NCBI RefSeq assembly: GCF_004123795.1
Contig: NZ_MSSM01000031.1
Location: forward strand, 1-64,000
DNA length: 64,000 bases
Direction: 5' to 3'
Source: Lacticaseibacillus chiayiensis
GTDB lineage: Bacteria > Bacillota > Bacilli > Lactobacillales > Lactobacillaceae
Both the position numbers and the translations under genes were made by a program. The notes below the pieces were generated by a model. It saw nothing but the letters and a program-made list of their open reading frames with translations, did no database searches and was not told the DNA's origin. How positions within the stretch are numbered: position 1 is the first letter of the stretch; each line of letters starts with the position of its first letter. This document shows positions 49,780 through 59,051 of this stretch, one piece after another.

Positions 49780-50607
49780 TTATGCGCTGACAGTGCTGCT
49801 CGGCTTTTCTCGGCGCCAGAGCCAGTAAACAAACGCCACAACGATTACCGTTTGTACGACCAACAGCAATTCCGTCACGGTGACGCTCAGAGCCCCCGTT
49901 TGACTCAACGCGGCCGGGAAATCAATAAAAGCATGCAGCCCAACTGGCATCAGCATCCAGAACCACTGCTTGCGGTTGACCACAATCAACCAAACAACGA
50001 GCGAAAGAGCAATCTGAATGGTCAAGGCTAACAGTCGTTCAAGCAAACTTAGCGAAACTGTCCAGCCGCTCATTCCAGTCAACTGCTTAACTGCGGTTAC
50101 AATGCCAGCACGCGCGCTCGTCGGGGTTTTAGTCATTAATTTAGCCAACGCGCCACTGTTGATGGTCATTGCAAAAAGTACATTGCTGAACATTGCCAAG
50201 CCACCACCCAGCATCATTTCAATGCCGCCATGGCCTAAACCATACAAAAACGGGGTCTCCGGCGTCTTGGCTTTTTGTGGAATCCGCCGCTGAATCCATT
50301 TGAACCCGAACCACCGTCCGACTTCTTCAAAAACACCAGCCAGCAATGCGCCATAAAGTGCATACAGCCAAGGCGTGTGCTGGAATTGTCGGGCAATGCC
50401 GCGAAACGGATCCTCCAGAATACCAGCAAAAAGAACGAAAATGGCCATACCAATGAAAAATACCGGTGTGGAGCCTTTTTTCGGATAACTTCGCCGCTTG
50501 ATGATCCATACCGCCAAGGCAATCGGCAAAAATAAGCAGATGATAATTTCAATCACCATCATTACGATGGTTGATTGACTGACCGTGCTATTCAGAATTT
50601 TTGACAT
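49780..50607 (-). CDS. YhfC-family intramembrane metalloprotease-like protein
   Basis: 275 residues, about seven or eight membrane segments. YhfC-type signature residues occur in FEEVGRWFGF, GLGHGGIEMML and a late histidine in GLHAFIDFPAAL, resembling the EExxR/H...H pattern of CPBP-like membrane proteases. The function of the family is unknown. The start region is followed by a basic KRRSYPKKG loop. It stands alone between gltX and the MucBP gene. Confidence 0.75.
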   Translation of the reverse strand: MSKILNSTVSQSTIVMMVIEIIICLFLPIALAVWIIKRRSYPKKGSTPVFFIGMAIFVLFAGILEDPFRGIARQFQHTPWLYALYGALLAGVFEEVGRWFGFKWIQRRIPQKAKTPETPFLYGLGHGGIEMMLGGGLAMFSNVLFAMTINSGALAKLMTKTPTSARAGIVTAVKQLTGMSGWTVSLSLLERLLALTIQIALSLVVWLIVVNRKQWFWMLMPVGLHAFIDFPAALSQTGALSVTVTELLLVVQTVIVVAFVYWLWRREKPSSTVSA

Positions 50608-50730
50608 AGAATCGACCTCACCTTCACTTGTCCGGATAACAATCCGTTACAATCATTATCGAATTTCTGGAGCATGCCACTCAGCATTCATTCATCAAAA
50701 ATTTTTAAGTATGAAATTCCGTTATGCATA

Positions 50731-50763
50731 AAAAGAGCATCATTCAAAAAATGATGCTCTTTT
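50731..50763 (-). terminator. Bidirectional terminator between the MucBP and YhfC genes
   Basis: AAAAGAGCATCAT and ATGATGCTCTTTT form a perfect 13-bp stem around a 7-base loop. On the minus strand it ends the MucBP gene. Confidence 0.85.
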
Positions 50764-50811
50764 CCATGCTGATTTTCAATAAACAAAATGCTTTTGGTTA
50801 CATTTCAACGT

Positions 50812-52005
50812 TTAGTTTTTCGTTCGCCAGTACCGACGAATGCCCAAGAAACCTACCACAGCTAGAAGGAAAACGCCGAGGACCGTCAAGCCAATCTGTT
50901 GTTCTTCATGTGTCCGCGGCAATGTGTGCTTAGCTTTATTAGTTGGCATTATGATCGTTATTGTCGCGCCATTGTTACCATCAGTTGACGGCAAAACGTT
51001 GCTTGGCGGATTTGGTGTGAATGGATTTATCGGCGTACTTATTGTGACTGGCGTACTTGGCTTAACTGGCGTGCTTGTCTTCGCATAAACAAAGGTGATA
51101 TTTAACGTTCCATTGGTAAATGTGCCTGAATCGGCCGCGCTGTTAGAGGCCAAGCGCAAGTAATGATAACCGGTGATAGTAGCGGGGCTTGTGGTATAAG
51201 GCATCCCAGCTTTTCCAGTCATGACATTGTCCGGTGCCAGCTGATTTCCATTTTCGTCGACATAGTGAACGTTAACGGATCCTTGGGCGACCGGTGTTTT
51301 GTTGTAAACCAATGTCACAGTCAAAGTGCCGGTACTAAAGGTTCCATTTTCCGGAGCGCTATCTTGCGCAAGGCTTGTGAATTGGTAATTCGCAATGTCG
51401 ATCGGCCGCGCTTCATAGGGATCACCGGGCTGCCCATTGAGCACTTTATCGGGGGCAAGCGGATTGCCCGCGTCATCGACATATTTCACATTGACAGTGC
51501 CTTCAGGGATTGGCGTCTTGGCGTATACAAGCGTAACGGTCAGGGTGCCATTGGTGTATGTGCCGGTTGCCGGGGCACTGCCGCTTGCCAAATGCGCGTA
51601 CTGATAATCTTTGATGCTGATGGGCGTCACCGTATAAGTGTCGCCGACTTTGCCACTTATCGTCTGATCAGGTGCCAGCTGACGACCTTGGTCATTGACA
51701 AATTTCATATCAACGGTTCCCTGCGTCACTGGGGCCTTCGTGTAAAGGGAGGTGTCGGGGAGCGATTGCTTTTGTTGATGGCCAATCGCAGATGACGTGT
51801 TGCCTGGCGCTGTTAGTTCATAAGTTTTGCTTAAAGCTGATGATTGCCCGGTCAGTACAGAAGGTGTCGCTGACTTAGCCGCAACTTGATGCGTTGGCGT
51901 CGCGCCACCCACAAAAAATAAACCGATCAGCATAACCACGCACAACTTACCATCCTTATACAGCCTGTTATGCACTTTTTCTTCTCCAATTGGTCTCACT
52001 GCCAT
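50812..52005 (-). CDS. MucBP-domain surface protein with variant sorting signal
   Basis: 397 residues from the ATG at 52005, preceded by AAGGG. The N-terminal signal contains RLYKDGKLC, close to the KxYKxGKxW motif, then a hydrophobic core. Three MucBP-type repeats of about 70 residues follow, each beginning with a xGxVxVxYVDxxGNxLAPD pattern and ending VTLVYxKTP. Next come a Pro/Thr-rich stalk and a C-terminal sorting region LPRTHEEQQIGLTVLGVFLL with a basic tail. The sorting motif reads LPRTH instead of LPxTG. Predicted role: wall-anchored mucus adhesin. Confidence 0.85.
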   Translation of the reverse strand: MAVRPIGEEKVHNRLYKDGKLCVVMLIGLFFVGGATPTHQVAAKSATPSVLTGQSSALSKTYELTAPGNTSSAIGHQQKQSLPDTSLYTKAPVTQGTVDMKFVNDQGRQLAPDQTISGKVGDTYTVTPISIKDYQYAHLASGSAPATGTYTNGTLTVTLVYAKTPIPEGTVNVKYVDDAGNPLAPDKVLNGQPGDPYEARPIDIANYQFTSLAQDSAPENGTFSTGTLTVTLVYNKTPVAQGSVNVHYVDENGNQLAPDNVMTGKAGMPYTTSPATITGYHYLRLASNSAADSGTFTNGTLNITFVYAKTSTPVKPSTPVTISTPINPFTPNPPSNVLPSTDGNNGATITIIMPTNKAKHTLPRTHEEQQIGLTVLGVFLLAVVGFLGIRRYWRTKN

Positions 52006-52078
52006 TGCTCCCTTCAGAAACCAAGCCAAAAGCCCTTCAACCAAACCTGCTAATATGAATACTTTAATTTACAAACAA

Positions 52079-52084
52079 ATTATA
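52079..52084 (-). promoter_or_regulatory. Extended -10 promoter element of the MucBP gene
   Basis: On the minus strand TGTTATAAT, an extended -10 box with perfect TATAAT, about 75 bases ahead of the start. No good -35 was seen. Between it and the terminator at 52283 I see no gene. Confidence 0.45.
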
Positions 52085-52282
52085 ACACGTGGTATGGTAA
52101 GAAAAATTTGTAGGCGGGTTTTTCATGAACAAAGAACGCTTTTCAGTGGGCTTAGATAACTGAATTGGAATGAAAAATCAAGCTTAGCATTGGCTGAAAT
52201 GTTGAGTCACTTCCACCACGGCCGATTGAATACGACGGCACACCGAAGCCTCACAAACTGGTACCGTTATGGGCTGGTAGTC

Positions 52283-52312
52283 AAAAAATGCCTGGAGTTT
52301 CTCACTCCAGGC
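52283..52312 (-). terminator. Terminator after the ABC permease
   Basis: On the minus strand GCCTGGAG pairs with CTCCAGGC around a 7-base loop, followed by ATTTTTTG. Confidence 0.8.
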
Positions 52313-52343
52313 CGCTAATTGAGAAGCCCCACTAATCATCGAT

Positions 52344-53120
52344 CTACCGCAAATTGCGTCTGCGGAAGACAACCAGACCAAGGATCAAGAAGATGCTCCC
52401 ATAAGCAATGTAGCCAATCATTATCTGGTTAATGCCCAGGTGCGTCAGGCTTGAAAGCTTTGGTGAATTTAGTTGCGCGCCGAAGTTCAACATATTCACC
52501 GGGTTCCATTTGAGCCAATCGTGTTGATCAATCAGCATAAACATCAGTTGGTTAAAGACTGAGACAACAAAGTAGGCGCTAATGCCGACGATGATTGCAG
52601 GCGTTGAGTTATCAAATAAGGTGGCCAGCAGCAACACAAATGCTGCCAGAAAAAGTAGAGTCAAAAATTCGCTCACGGTATTCATCAGCATAGCCTGCCA
52701 GATCGGCTGATGGGTACTAACTTGTAAATTTAGACCAAATTTATTTTGGAAAAAGATTACTTTTAAGAGCAAAGTCATCACGAGGCTGCTGCTATACAAG
52801 CAAAGTGCACAACCCAGCAAGGTTAACCACTTACTAACCAAAACTTTGCTACTTGAATATTGTCGATACAGCAAGGCTTTCAGCGTACCATATTGATTTT
52901 CTGATGACAGCTGAGTACTGCCGACTGCAATAATATAAAAGACAATCACCACTGGCGCATAAAAATCGTTGAGAAACAAGTTCTCAGGCTGAAACGTCTG
53001 TGGATAAACCTTTTCGAAAATCGCCATTGCCAATTGAAACACAATGAGAAATAACCAAAATACTATAAAAGATGGGCGTTTCAAAAGTTTGTAAGTTTCC
53101 TGTTTTAGCAGTGTGAACAA
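52344..53120 (-). CDS. ABC-2-type transporter permease
   Basis: 258 residues with six predicted membrane segments, the standard ABC-2 permease layout (N-terminal segment about residues 18-36, C-terminal segment followed by a basic RRRNLR tail). It follows the ATPase by about 25 bases. Together they form a two-gene exporter. The resemblance is to lantibiotic-immunity or bacitracin-type exporters, but the substrate is not readable from sequence. Confidence 0.82.
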   Translation of the reverse strand: MFTLLKQETYKLLKRPSFIVFWLFLIVFQLAMAIFEKVYPQTFQPENLFLNDFYAPVVIVFYIIAVGSTQLSSENQYGTLKALLYRQYSSSKVLVSKWLTLLGCALCLYSSSLVMTLLLKVIFFQNKFGLNLQVSTHQPIWQAMLMNTVSEFLTLLFLAAFVLLLATLFDNSTPAIIVGISAYFVVSVFNQLMFMLIDQHDWLKWNPVNMLNFGAQLNSPKLSSLTHLGINQIMIGYIAYGSIFLILGLVVFRRRNLR

Positions 53121-53145
53121 AATAATGTCCTCCGTATGTGATCGA

Positions 53146-54024
53146 TTACTCGATAATGCCTAAAAGCGAATTTTCTAAGTCATCCTGTTGTTCATGGATG
53201 TCGTGAATCGCAATATTCTGATCCAGCACAGCATGTAACAAGGCCGTCATATCTTGAATCGAATCTCTGGCGACCTTGACACTATCTTCTTCAACAGCAA
53301 CCTGATAGCCTCTTTGCTGTAAAAGTTGGGCAACCTTATTATTTTGGTCGGTTTGCAGCAAGAGATAGCTTTCATTTCTGGCCAACACGGCGCTCATGGT
53401 GTTGCTTGTAACAAGATGGCCATGATTGATGATCACAACATCGTCAGCCACTTTTTGCAACTCACTCAAGATATGACTGGAAATTAGGAATGAGGTACCT
53501 TCTGCTTTTTTCTGAAGGATCAATTCGCGCAATTCTCTTGTTGCCTTGGGGTCAAGCCCATTCATCGGCTCGTCAAGGATCACCAGACTCGGCTTATTCA
53601 CCAATGCCAGTGCAATCCCGAGCTTCTGCTTCATTCCTAGCGAATAATGTTTGGCTTTTGCATCCGCATAGGTAGTCAAGTGCATCTCTTCGATCACTTT
53701 GTCTACTTTAGCCCGCCGATCGTTGCCTCTAGTAAAAAGGTAAAGCTGTTCTCGACCGGTTAAATAAGGATACAGACCCGGATACTCAATCAAAGCACCT
53801 ACATCTTTTAAGGCATCGTGGCTGTCGATGGTGATCTTTTGATCGTTTAGCCGGATGTCCCCTGTAAAGCTCGAAATGCCCAAAATAGTTTTCATAATGG
53901 TTGTTTTACCTGCGCCATTTGCGCCAATCAGGCCGACAACGCGTCCCGGTTTGATTTCAAATGAGATTTGATGCAAAACCTGTTTCTTTCCGAACCATTT
54001 ATCGAGGTTATTAACTTTTAGCAT
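53146..54024 (-). CDS. ABC transporter ATP-binding protein
   Basis: 292 residues from the ATG at 54024. Walker A is GANGAGKTTIMK, signature YSLGMKQKLGIA, Walker B LVILDEPMNGLDP; the C-terminal extension fits exporter ATPases of the BcrA type. The frame is open up to 54075, so the start is a judgement; ribosome binding signals are poor at all candidates. A 27-codon reading frame ends 37 bases upstream and an Rgg-type regulator is divergent. Confidence 0.88.
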   Translation of the reverse strand: MLKVNNLDKWFGKKQVLHQISFEIKPGRVVGLIGANGAGKTTIMKTILGISSFTGDIRLNDQKITIDSHDALKDVGALIEYPGLYPYLTGREQLYLFTRGNDRRAKVDKVIEEMHLTTYADAKAKHYSLGMKQKLGIALALVNKPSLVILDEPMNGLDPKATRELRELILQKKAEGTSFLISSHILSELQKVADDVVIINHGHLVTSNTMSAVLARNESYLLLQTDQNNKVAQLLQQRGYQVAVEEDSVKVARDSIQDMTALLHAVLDQNIAIHDIHEQQDDLENSLLGIIE

Positions 54025-54061
54025 TGAACTGGTACCGCAGCTTTCTTGGCGATAGGGACGA

Positions 54062-54145
54062 TTAGCTTGAGTCACTTTTCCATTTAATTTGTATGTCTGA
54101 TAATATGTATAGACTCATCAATTGTAAAAGAATTAGAAATTTCAT
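54062..54145 (-). CDS. Possible small hydrophobic peptide, 27 residues
   Basis: Reads MKFLILLQLMSLYILSDIQ followed by a short basic/polar tail. It starts with Met-Lys, then a hydrophobic stretch, and lies in the gap between a divergent Rgg-type regulator and an ABC exporter, the usual place for Rgg-associated signalling peptides. Against it: no good ribosome binding site, and no match to a known SHP sequence. Too short to score coding potential. Confidence 0.3.
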   Translation of the reverse strand: MKFLILLQLMSLYILSDIQIKWKSDSS

Positions 54146-54233
54146 CGGATAGCGCTGCTTAATAATTTGACTTAATTGTGCTTATCCATTAGTGGTGCTA
54201 ATTTACCACATAAAAACCCAATCTCTTAGTTTT

Positions 54234-54263
54234 TTGACAAAAAAGAATTTTTCAGGGCATAAT
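54234..54263 (+). promoter_or_regulatory. Likely promoter of the Rgg-type regulator gene
   Basis: Perfect TTGACA at 54234-54239, 18 bases, CATAAT at 54258-54263, 40 bases ahead of the start. Confidence 0.6.
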
Positions 54264-54303
54264 GAATTGATAGTTGATTTTAGGAAAACGGGAGTCTTAA
54301 ACC

Positions 54304-55200
54304 ATGAGTTTACGTGATGCTGGGTCTACGTTTAAACAGATTCGTCTGGGACGTGGTTTGCGAATTTCGGATGTGGCAGGTCCATTGAGTGTTAGCACTG
54401 TGTCAAAGTTTGAAAATGGCCATACCGACATTTCAGTGGAAAAGTTATACCTTCTTTTGGATCATGTCGGGATGGACGCAACAGAGTTTTTTGAGATTCT
54501 CAATCTAAATCAAGCTAGAAATGCTTCTCCGGCAAGCCTTTCACAAAGAGCAATGGACAAGCGAATGTTCAGATACGCACTGGAACAGGACGTCGATGGC
54601 CTTAAACAATTTCGTCAGTCGTTCACATCAAAATTCCAAAAGACGCATGCCCGTCTGTATAAGTTAAGGGAGATTATGGTTTCGGCTATCATTCTCGACA
54701 CCCAAGACGTTCACAGCCTTCTTTCAAAAACAGACTCTAAAATTGTTAATGATTATTTGATGAAACGTAATGTGTGGTATGCCTTGGAGTATGCGCTATA
54801 TGGTGATTGCGTCCCTTTTTTACAACCTGATGACTTTGACCGGCTATACACAAAATTCATGGCCATCCATTTCGACTTCCACCAGCGTCGGAATTACCTC
54901 GATTTGTTTTTCTCGGCATTTTACAATGTGAGTGTTTCCTTGTATTACAGATGCGAGTACGCAAAAGCCTTACAGACGCTCAACAGATTAGAAGAACAAA
55001 AGTTGCCCGACAATCTGTTCTTTTTACGTGTTCAGTTGCGTCTCCTCAAGCTTTTGTGCACATATAAGATTACCGGCGACCAAGCGGATATCAACGAACT
55101 GAACGCTTTAGTTAAAGTCATCTCCAAAATAAGCCCAGCGTTTGGCCGTAAATGGAAAGTTGATTTTTCCTTCCAGGAACCAATTACAGATAAGCATTAG
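54304..55200 (+). CDS. Rgg/GadR/MutR-family transcriptional regulator
   Basis: 298 residues. N-terminal helix-turn-helix at about residues 10-60 (RISDVAGPLSVSTVSKFENG), then an all-helical region of about 220 residues with repeated hairpins, the peptide-binding repeat fold of Rgg proteins. Members often bind short exported peptides and control neighbouring peptide or exporter genes. CGGGAG lies ahead of the start. It is divergent from the ABC exporter at 52.3-54.0 kb, its likely target. Confidence 0.85.
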   Translation: MSLRDAGSTFKQIRLGRGLRISDVAGPLSVSTVSKFENGHTDISVEKLYLLLDHVGMDATEFFEILNLNQARNASPASLSQRAMDKRMFRYALEQDVDGLKQFRQSFTSKFQKTHARLYKLREIMVSAIILDTQDVHSLLSKTDSKIVNDYLMKRNVWYALEYALYGDCVPFLQPDDFDRLYTKFMAIHFDFHQRRNYLDLFFSAFYNVSVSLYYRCEYAKALQTLNRLEEQKLPDNLFFLRVQLRLLKLLCTYKITGDQADINELNALVKVISKISPAFGRKWKVDFSFQEPITDKH

Positions 55201-55295
55201 CCTGACGTGTTTATGTTGGGAACAATTTAAAATTATCGAACATACAAAGGCGCTGCCCCAACATCCGGGACAACGCCTTTTCACATCCATACGAT

Positions 55296-56411
55296 TTACT
55301 TTTCCTTATCCCGGATCGCCTTTTGCTGGTGTGCCGGTTTGGCGAAGATCATGCGGCCCGCTGCGGTTTGCAGCGCGCTGGTGACGATGACTTCTAGTGG
55401 CTTGTTCATGTAGAACTTGCCGTCTTCGACTACGACCATGGTGCCGTCGTCGAGATATGCGACGCCTTGTTGCCGTTCGGAGCCGGATTTAATGACGGTG
55501 ACAGTCATGCTTTCGCCGGGAATCACATCTGGCTTCAGCGCATTGGCTAAGGCGTTGATGTTGAGCACAGGGACATTTTGAAATTGTGCGACCTTGTTTA
55601 AGTTAAAGTCATTCGTCATGACGATGCCGTCGAGCAATTTCGCGAGCTTGAGCAGCTTGCTGTCGACTTCGGTTAGATCGTCAAAATCACCTTCGTACAT
55701 CTCAATATGAATGTCTTTATCTTTTTGCATGGCATTCAAAATGTCCAGTCCGCGGCGGCCGCGCATTCTTTTCATGGAATCCGCCGAGTCTGAGATCAGT
55801 TGCAATTCGTGTAAAACAAAATTGGGAACCAGCATCGTCCCCTCAATAAAACCGGTTTTGGCAATTGCCTGGACGCGGCCGTCGATGATGACACTGGTGT
55901 CGAGGAGCTTATATTTGCGAAAATGGTCGCCGACTTTGCGTTCGAGCACCTGGTCACTTCCTGTATCTGCTGTCCGCCTATTACGGAAATTCAAAAGTCG
56001 CCGCCATTCCTCGCTACGTGTCGTACCCACCCGAAAACCCAGATAACCGAATAATAGCATGATAATGAGTGGTAGGAAGATATTCAGCGGCGCAATGAAC
56101 CGATACAATGGAATTGAACAAATGGCAGCCAAAATTAAACCTATCATGGTCGACAAACTACCAAATAGTAAATAGCTTGGTGATTTGGTATTCAACGTCT
56201 TTTCCAGGACCGCTAACCGCTTCAATATCCAATTGACGCTGAAGCTTGCCAATAACAGGAAAATGATGGCGCCGATTACCCCGTTCGTCAGCAGGTTGTT
56301 GACCATCAGATGATGCTGCCAACCGATGGCTTCCCAAAGCGATGGTAACGTAGCCATGCCGACGCCGATGCCGATCAAGCCGAAAATCAAATAAACAATT
56401 CGTTTCTTCAT
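55296..56411 (-). CDS. yacL: Membrane-anchored PIN-TRAM domain protein (YacL family)
   Basis: 371 residues. Four N-terminal membrane segments (to about residue 130), then a PIN ribonuclease domain starting LLDTSVIIDGRVQ with further acidic residues in the DGIVMTNDFNLNK segment, then a C-terminal TRAM RNA-binding domain (PGESMTVTVIKSG). YacL-type proteins are widespread in Firmicutes next to radA; the RNA target is unknown. It follows radA by about 24 bases. Confidence 0.9.
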   Translation of the reverse strand: MKKRIVYLIFGLIGIGVGMATLPSLWEAIGWQHHLMVNNLLTNGVIGAIIFLLLASFSVNWILKRLAVLEKTLNTKSPSYLLFGSLSTMIGLILAAICSIPLYRFIAPLNIFLPLIIMLLFGYLGFRVGTTRSEEWRRLLNFRNRRTADTGSDQVLERKVGDHFRKYKLLDTSVIIDGRVQAIAKTGFIEGTMLVPNFVLHELQLISDSADSMKRMRGRRGLDILNAMQKDKDIHIEMYEGDFDDLTEVDSKLLKLAKLLDGIVMTNDFNLNKVAQFQNVPVLNINALANALKPDVIPGESMTVTVIKSGSERQQGVAYLDDGTMVVVEDGKFYMNKPLEVIVTSALQTAAGRMIFAKPAHQQKAIRDKEK

Positions 56412-56435
56412 GGGATGTTGTCCTCCTTTCTCCTT

Positions 56436-57800
56436 CTAATTAAAAACCTTATGCAACGCTTCGGCAATGCTTGTGACCCCAATCACTTGAATATCTTTGG
56501 GAGCATGCCAGCCTTGCAAGTTGTTGCGCGGAACAAAAATCCGCTTAAATCCCAGCTTGGCCGCCTCTTTGACCCGGTCTTCAATGCGGTTGACCCGCCG
56601 CACTTCACCGGTTAAGCCGATTTCACCGACAAAACAATCAGTCGGCGGAATTTCTTTATCGCTGTAGGACGAGGCAATCGCAACGGCCATCGCTAAGTCA
56701 ATTGCCGGCTCATCCAACTTAACGCCACCAGTGGCCTTCAGGTAAGCATCTTGATTCTGCAGCATAAGATTGGCGCGTTTTTCCAGCACCGCCATAATTA
56801 AGCTGACCCGATTGTGATCCAGTCCGCTGCTCGTGCGCTTGGCATTGCCATACATGGTAGGACTGATCAACGCCTGAATTTCAACCAAAATCGGCCGCGT
56901 GCCTTCCATCGAAACCACCACCGCCGAACCGGTCGCCCCGGCTAGGCGTTCTTCCAAAAAGATTTCAGACGGATTGGCGACCTCCTGCAAACCATTTTGA
57001 TGCATCTCGAAAATGCCGATTTCATTAGTTGAGCCAAAGCGATTTTTCACTGACCGTAAAATCCGGTATGTGTGGTGCATATCGCCTTCAAAATAAAGCA
57101 CGGTGTCGACCATATGCTCAAGAATTTTAGGCCCGGCGATCGCGCCTTCCTTGGTCACGTGCCCGACAATGAAAATGGTCACGCCTTTTGACTTGGCAAT
57201 GCGCATCAATTCAGCGGTAACCTCACGAATCTGGGCAACCGAACCAACTGCAGAGTTCATATCCGGCACATTCATGGTTTGAACCGAGTCGATGACAACA
57301 TAATCCGGTTGCATCTGATCAATGACGGCTTCGATACTAAGCATGTCGGTTTCCGGATACAGATACATCCCCGAATTAGCAACGCCCAACCGCCCAGCCC
57401 GCATTTTGATCTGACTGGCACTTTCTTCGCCAGAAACGTATAATACGGTACCTCCAGTGCTCGCTAGCTGCCCAGACACCTGCAGCAACAAGGTTGATTT
57501 GCCAATACCCGGATCGCCGCCAATCAAAACAAGCGACCCCGGCACCACGCCGCCGCCAAGCACCCGGTTTAATTCTGCCAACCCGGTTTTAACCCGCGTT
57601 TCCTTGGCAACTGTTACCTCATTCATCCGCATCGGTTTGACTTTACTGCCTGACCGTGTCTGCCGCGGTGCTGATTTGGTTGAACTGACGGTTTCTTCGA
57701 CTAAAGTGTTCCAACCGCCACAATTGGGACAACGCCCTAAATAAGTGGCTGAAATATAACCACAATTTTGACATACGTACTGTGTTTTTGCTTTCGCCAT
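56436..57800 (-). CDS. radA: DNA repair protein RadA
   Basis: 454 residues. N-terminal zinc finger with CQNCG and CPNCG, RecA-like ATPase with Walker [13 protein letters not shown], the RadA-specific KNRFG motif, and a C-terminal Lon-like domain ([16 protein letters not shown]). It is a helicase-like branch migration factor in recombination. It follows dut by 19 bases and precedes yacL, a conserved order. Confidence 0.96.
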   Translation of the reverse strand: MAKAKTQYVCQNCGYISATYLGRCPNCGGWNTLVEETVSSTKSAPRQTRSGSKVKPMRMNEVTVAKETRVKTGLAELNRVLGGGVVPGSLVLIGGDPGIGKSTLLLQVSGQLASTGGTVLYVSGEESASQIKMRAGRLGVANSGMYLYPETDMLSIEAVIDQMQPDYVVIDSVQTMNVPDMNSAVGSVAQIREVTAELMRIAKSKGVTIFIVGHVTKEGAIAGPKILEHMVDTVLYFEGDMHHTYRILRSVKNRFGSTNEIGIFEMHQNGLQEVANPSEIFLEERLAGATGSAVVVSMEGTRPILVEIQALISPTMYGNAKRTSSGLDHNRVSLIMAVLEKRANLMLQNQDAYLKATGGVKLDEPAIDLAMAVAIASSYSDKEIPPTDCFVGEIGLTGEVRRVNRIEDRVKEAAKLGFKRIFVPRNNLQGWHAPKDIQVIGVTSIAEALHKVFN

Positions 57801-57819
57801 ATTATCCCTTCGATATTAA

Positions 57820-58359
57820 CTAGCGATCGGTTGACCCAAAACCGCTTTGCCGCTGAGCCAAGCCGCCTTGATCGCCATCTGCCAGTAAAAATGGCATGAA
57901 GATGCCCTGTCCGATGCGGTCGCCTTTTTTAATCATCACGTCGCGCGGAAAGAAGTTCAGTAGCTGAATAAAGATTTCGCCTTCATTGTCCGGATTGTCA
58001 TAATAGTCGGCATCAATCACGCCAATCCCATTAGGTAAGGTCAAGCCGTGTTTAAGCGGATTGCTGGAGCGATTAGCTAAAATCAGAACTTCATTAGGTT
58101 GCATGTATGCTTTCACGCCAGTTGGCACCAAATACGGCTTCAGAATCTTCTTGGCCCGTTCGAAATCTTTGTTGGTCAGCGGGTGTTCATTTTTGATCAG
58201 CCGGAAAAGTCGAATGAAATCATAACGCCAGATGCTTCTCAGCAAGAAATCCTCACGCGCGTAAAAATCATACCCTGCCGCCTGCTTGGTTTGACGTGTG
58301 GGTAGGGTCAGGTCGTCATCCTGATACTTTGAAACAATTTCAAAACCACGGGTCTTCAT
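57820..58359 (-). CDS. dut: dUTP diphosphatase with an internal insertion
   Basis: 179 residues from the ATG at 58359, preceded by TGGAGG; the frame runs on to 58548 but without signals. Trimeric dUTPase motifs are AAGYDFYA, ANRSSNPLKHGL, NGIGVIDADYYDN, RIGQGIF and the C-terminal GFGSTDR. About 40 residues between the first two motifs (SIWRYDFIRLFRLI and onward) exceed the standard enzyme, an insertion I believe is common in lactobacillar versions. It hydrolyses dUTP to dUMP, keeping uracil out of DNA. Confidence 0.9.
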   Translation of the reverse strand: MKTRGFEIVSKYQDDDLTLPTRQTKQAAGYDFYAREDFLLRSIWRYDFIRLFRLIKNEHPLTNKDFERAKKILKPYLVPTGVKAYMQPNEVLILANRSSNPLKHGLTLPNGIGVIDADYYDNPDNEGEIFIQLLNFFPRDVMIKKGDRIGQGIFMPFLLADGDQGGLAQRQSGFGSTDR

Positions 58360-58416
58360 AATGAACCTCCATATAAGTAGTGTCCAAGGTATCATAACAC
58401 GTGGCACTAGCTGACA

Positions 58417-58466
58417 GCCATGTTGAAAAGGCTTTTCTTCTGCCATGTTGAAAAGGCATTTCTTCT
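58417..58466. repeat. Tandem duplication of a 25-base unit
   Basis: Two head-to-tail copies of GCCATGTTGAAAAGGC plus TTTTCTTCT-like sequence (one mismatch) in the divergent gap between dut and the acetyltransferase gene. Confidence 0.7.
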
Positions 58467-58622
58467 TGTAATTATACCGTTTTCTTGCTAGATTTGGAGT
58501 GTGGACGCGGGTGGTCAATCGCATTAACAAGATTAACCTGAGCGTCATGGTGACTGAATTCGGTAAAAGTGGCGCTGACAGTGCAACGCGCTGAACATGT
58601 CCCTTTTACCAAGGAGGATATG

Positions 58623-58913
58623 ATGGACTTTCAACACGAACCGGGCCGGATTTTTAAAACCGCCCAGGATGGCCGATTACTAGCCGAATTAACGTATCAA
58701 TCGATCGATGATGGCAAAGCATGGGCGGTCGACCATACTTTTGTTGACGAGGGCCTTCGTGGACAAGGCATCGCCGGCCAACTCATCGAAGCAGTCGTTG
58801 CCGCTGCCCGTCAAGAAGGCAAAACCATTGAACCACTTTGCTCATACGCGGTTCATGCTTTTCACAACCATCCGGAATATGCTGATGTTTTGCGGCCGGT
58901 AAAGGGTAACTGA
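58623..58913 (+). CDS. Small GNAT-like N-acetyltransferase (YidJ/Gcn5-related)
   Basis: 96 residues from the second ATG of an ATGATG pair, five bases after GGAGG. The core is VDHTFVDEGLRGQGIAGQL, the acetyl-CoA-binding RGxGxA/G loop of compact GNAT domains. C-terminal CSYAVHAFHNHPEYADVL is typical of the short family, whose substrate is unknown. It stands alone. Confidence 0.85.
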   Translation: MDFQHEPGRIFKTAQDGRLLAELTYQSIDDGKAWAVDHTFVDEGLRGQGIAGQLIEAVVAAARQEGKTIEPLCSYAVHAFHNHPEYADVLRPVKGN

Positions 58914-59051
58914 ATATCGAGTGAGGTTAGGGCGTCATTTACGACCAAAACGTCAAGTTTACAGAAGCAAACGTGGTTCCGATTGTTAAAAATTGGAAGT
59001 ACGTTTGTTTTTTGTTTCGGCTAGAATAGTTGGTTTGAATCTTAAAGATCG

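Noticed and set aside
52184-52381. 65-residue minus-strand frame overlapping the ABC permease end
   Set aside because: It runs through the permease terminator and has no start signal.
54107-54160. Short plus-strand frame upstream of the Rgg-type gene as signalling peptide
   Set aside because: The predicted peptide is basic and polar, unlike Rgg-linked peptides, and lies upstream of the rgg promoter.
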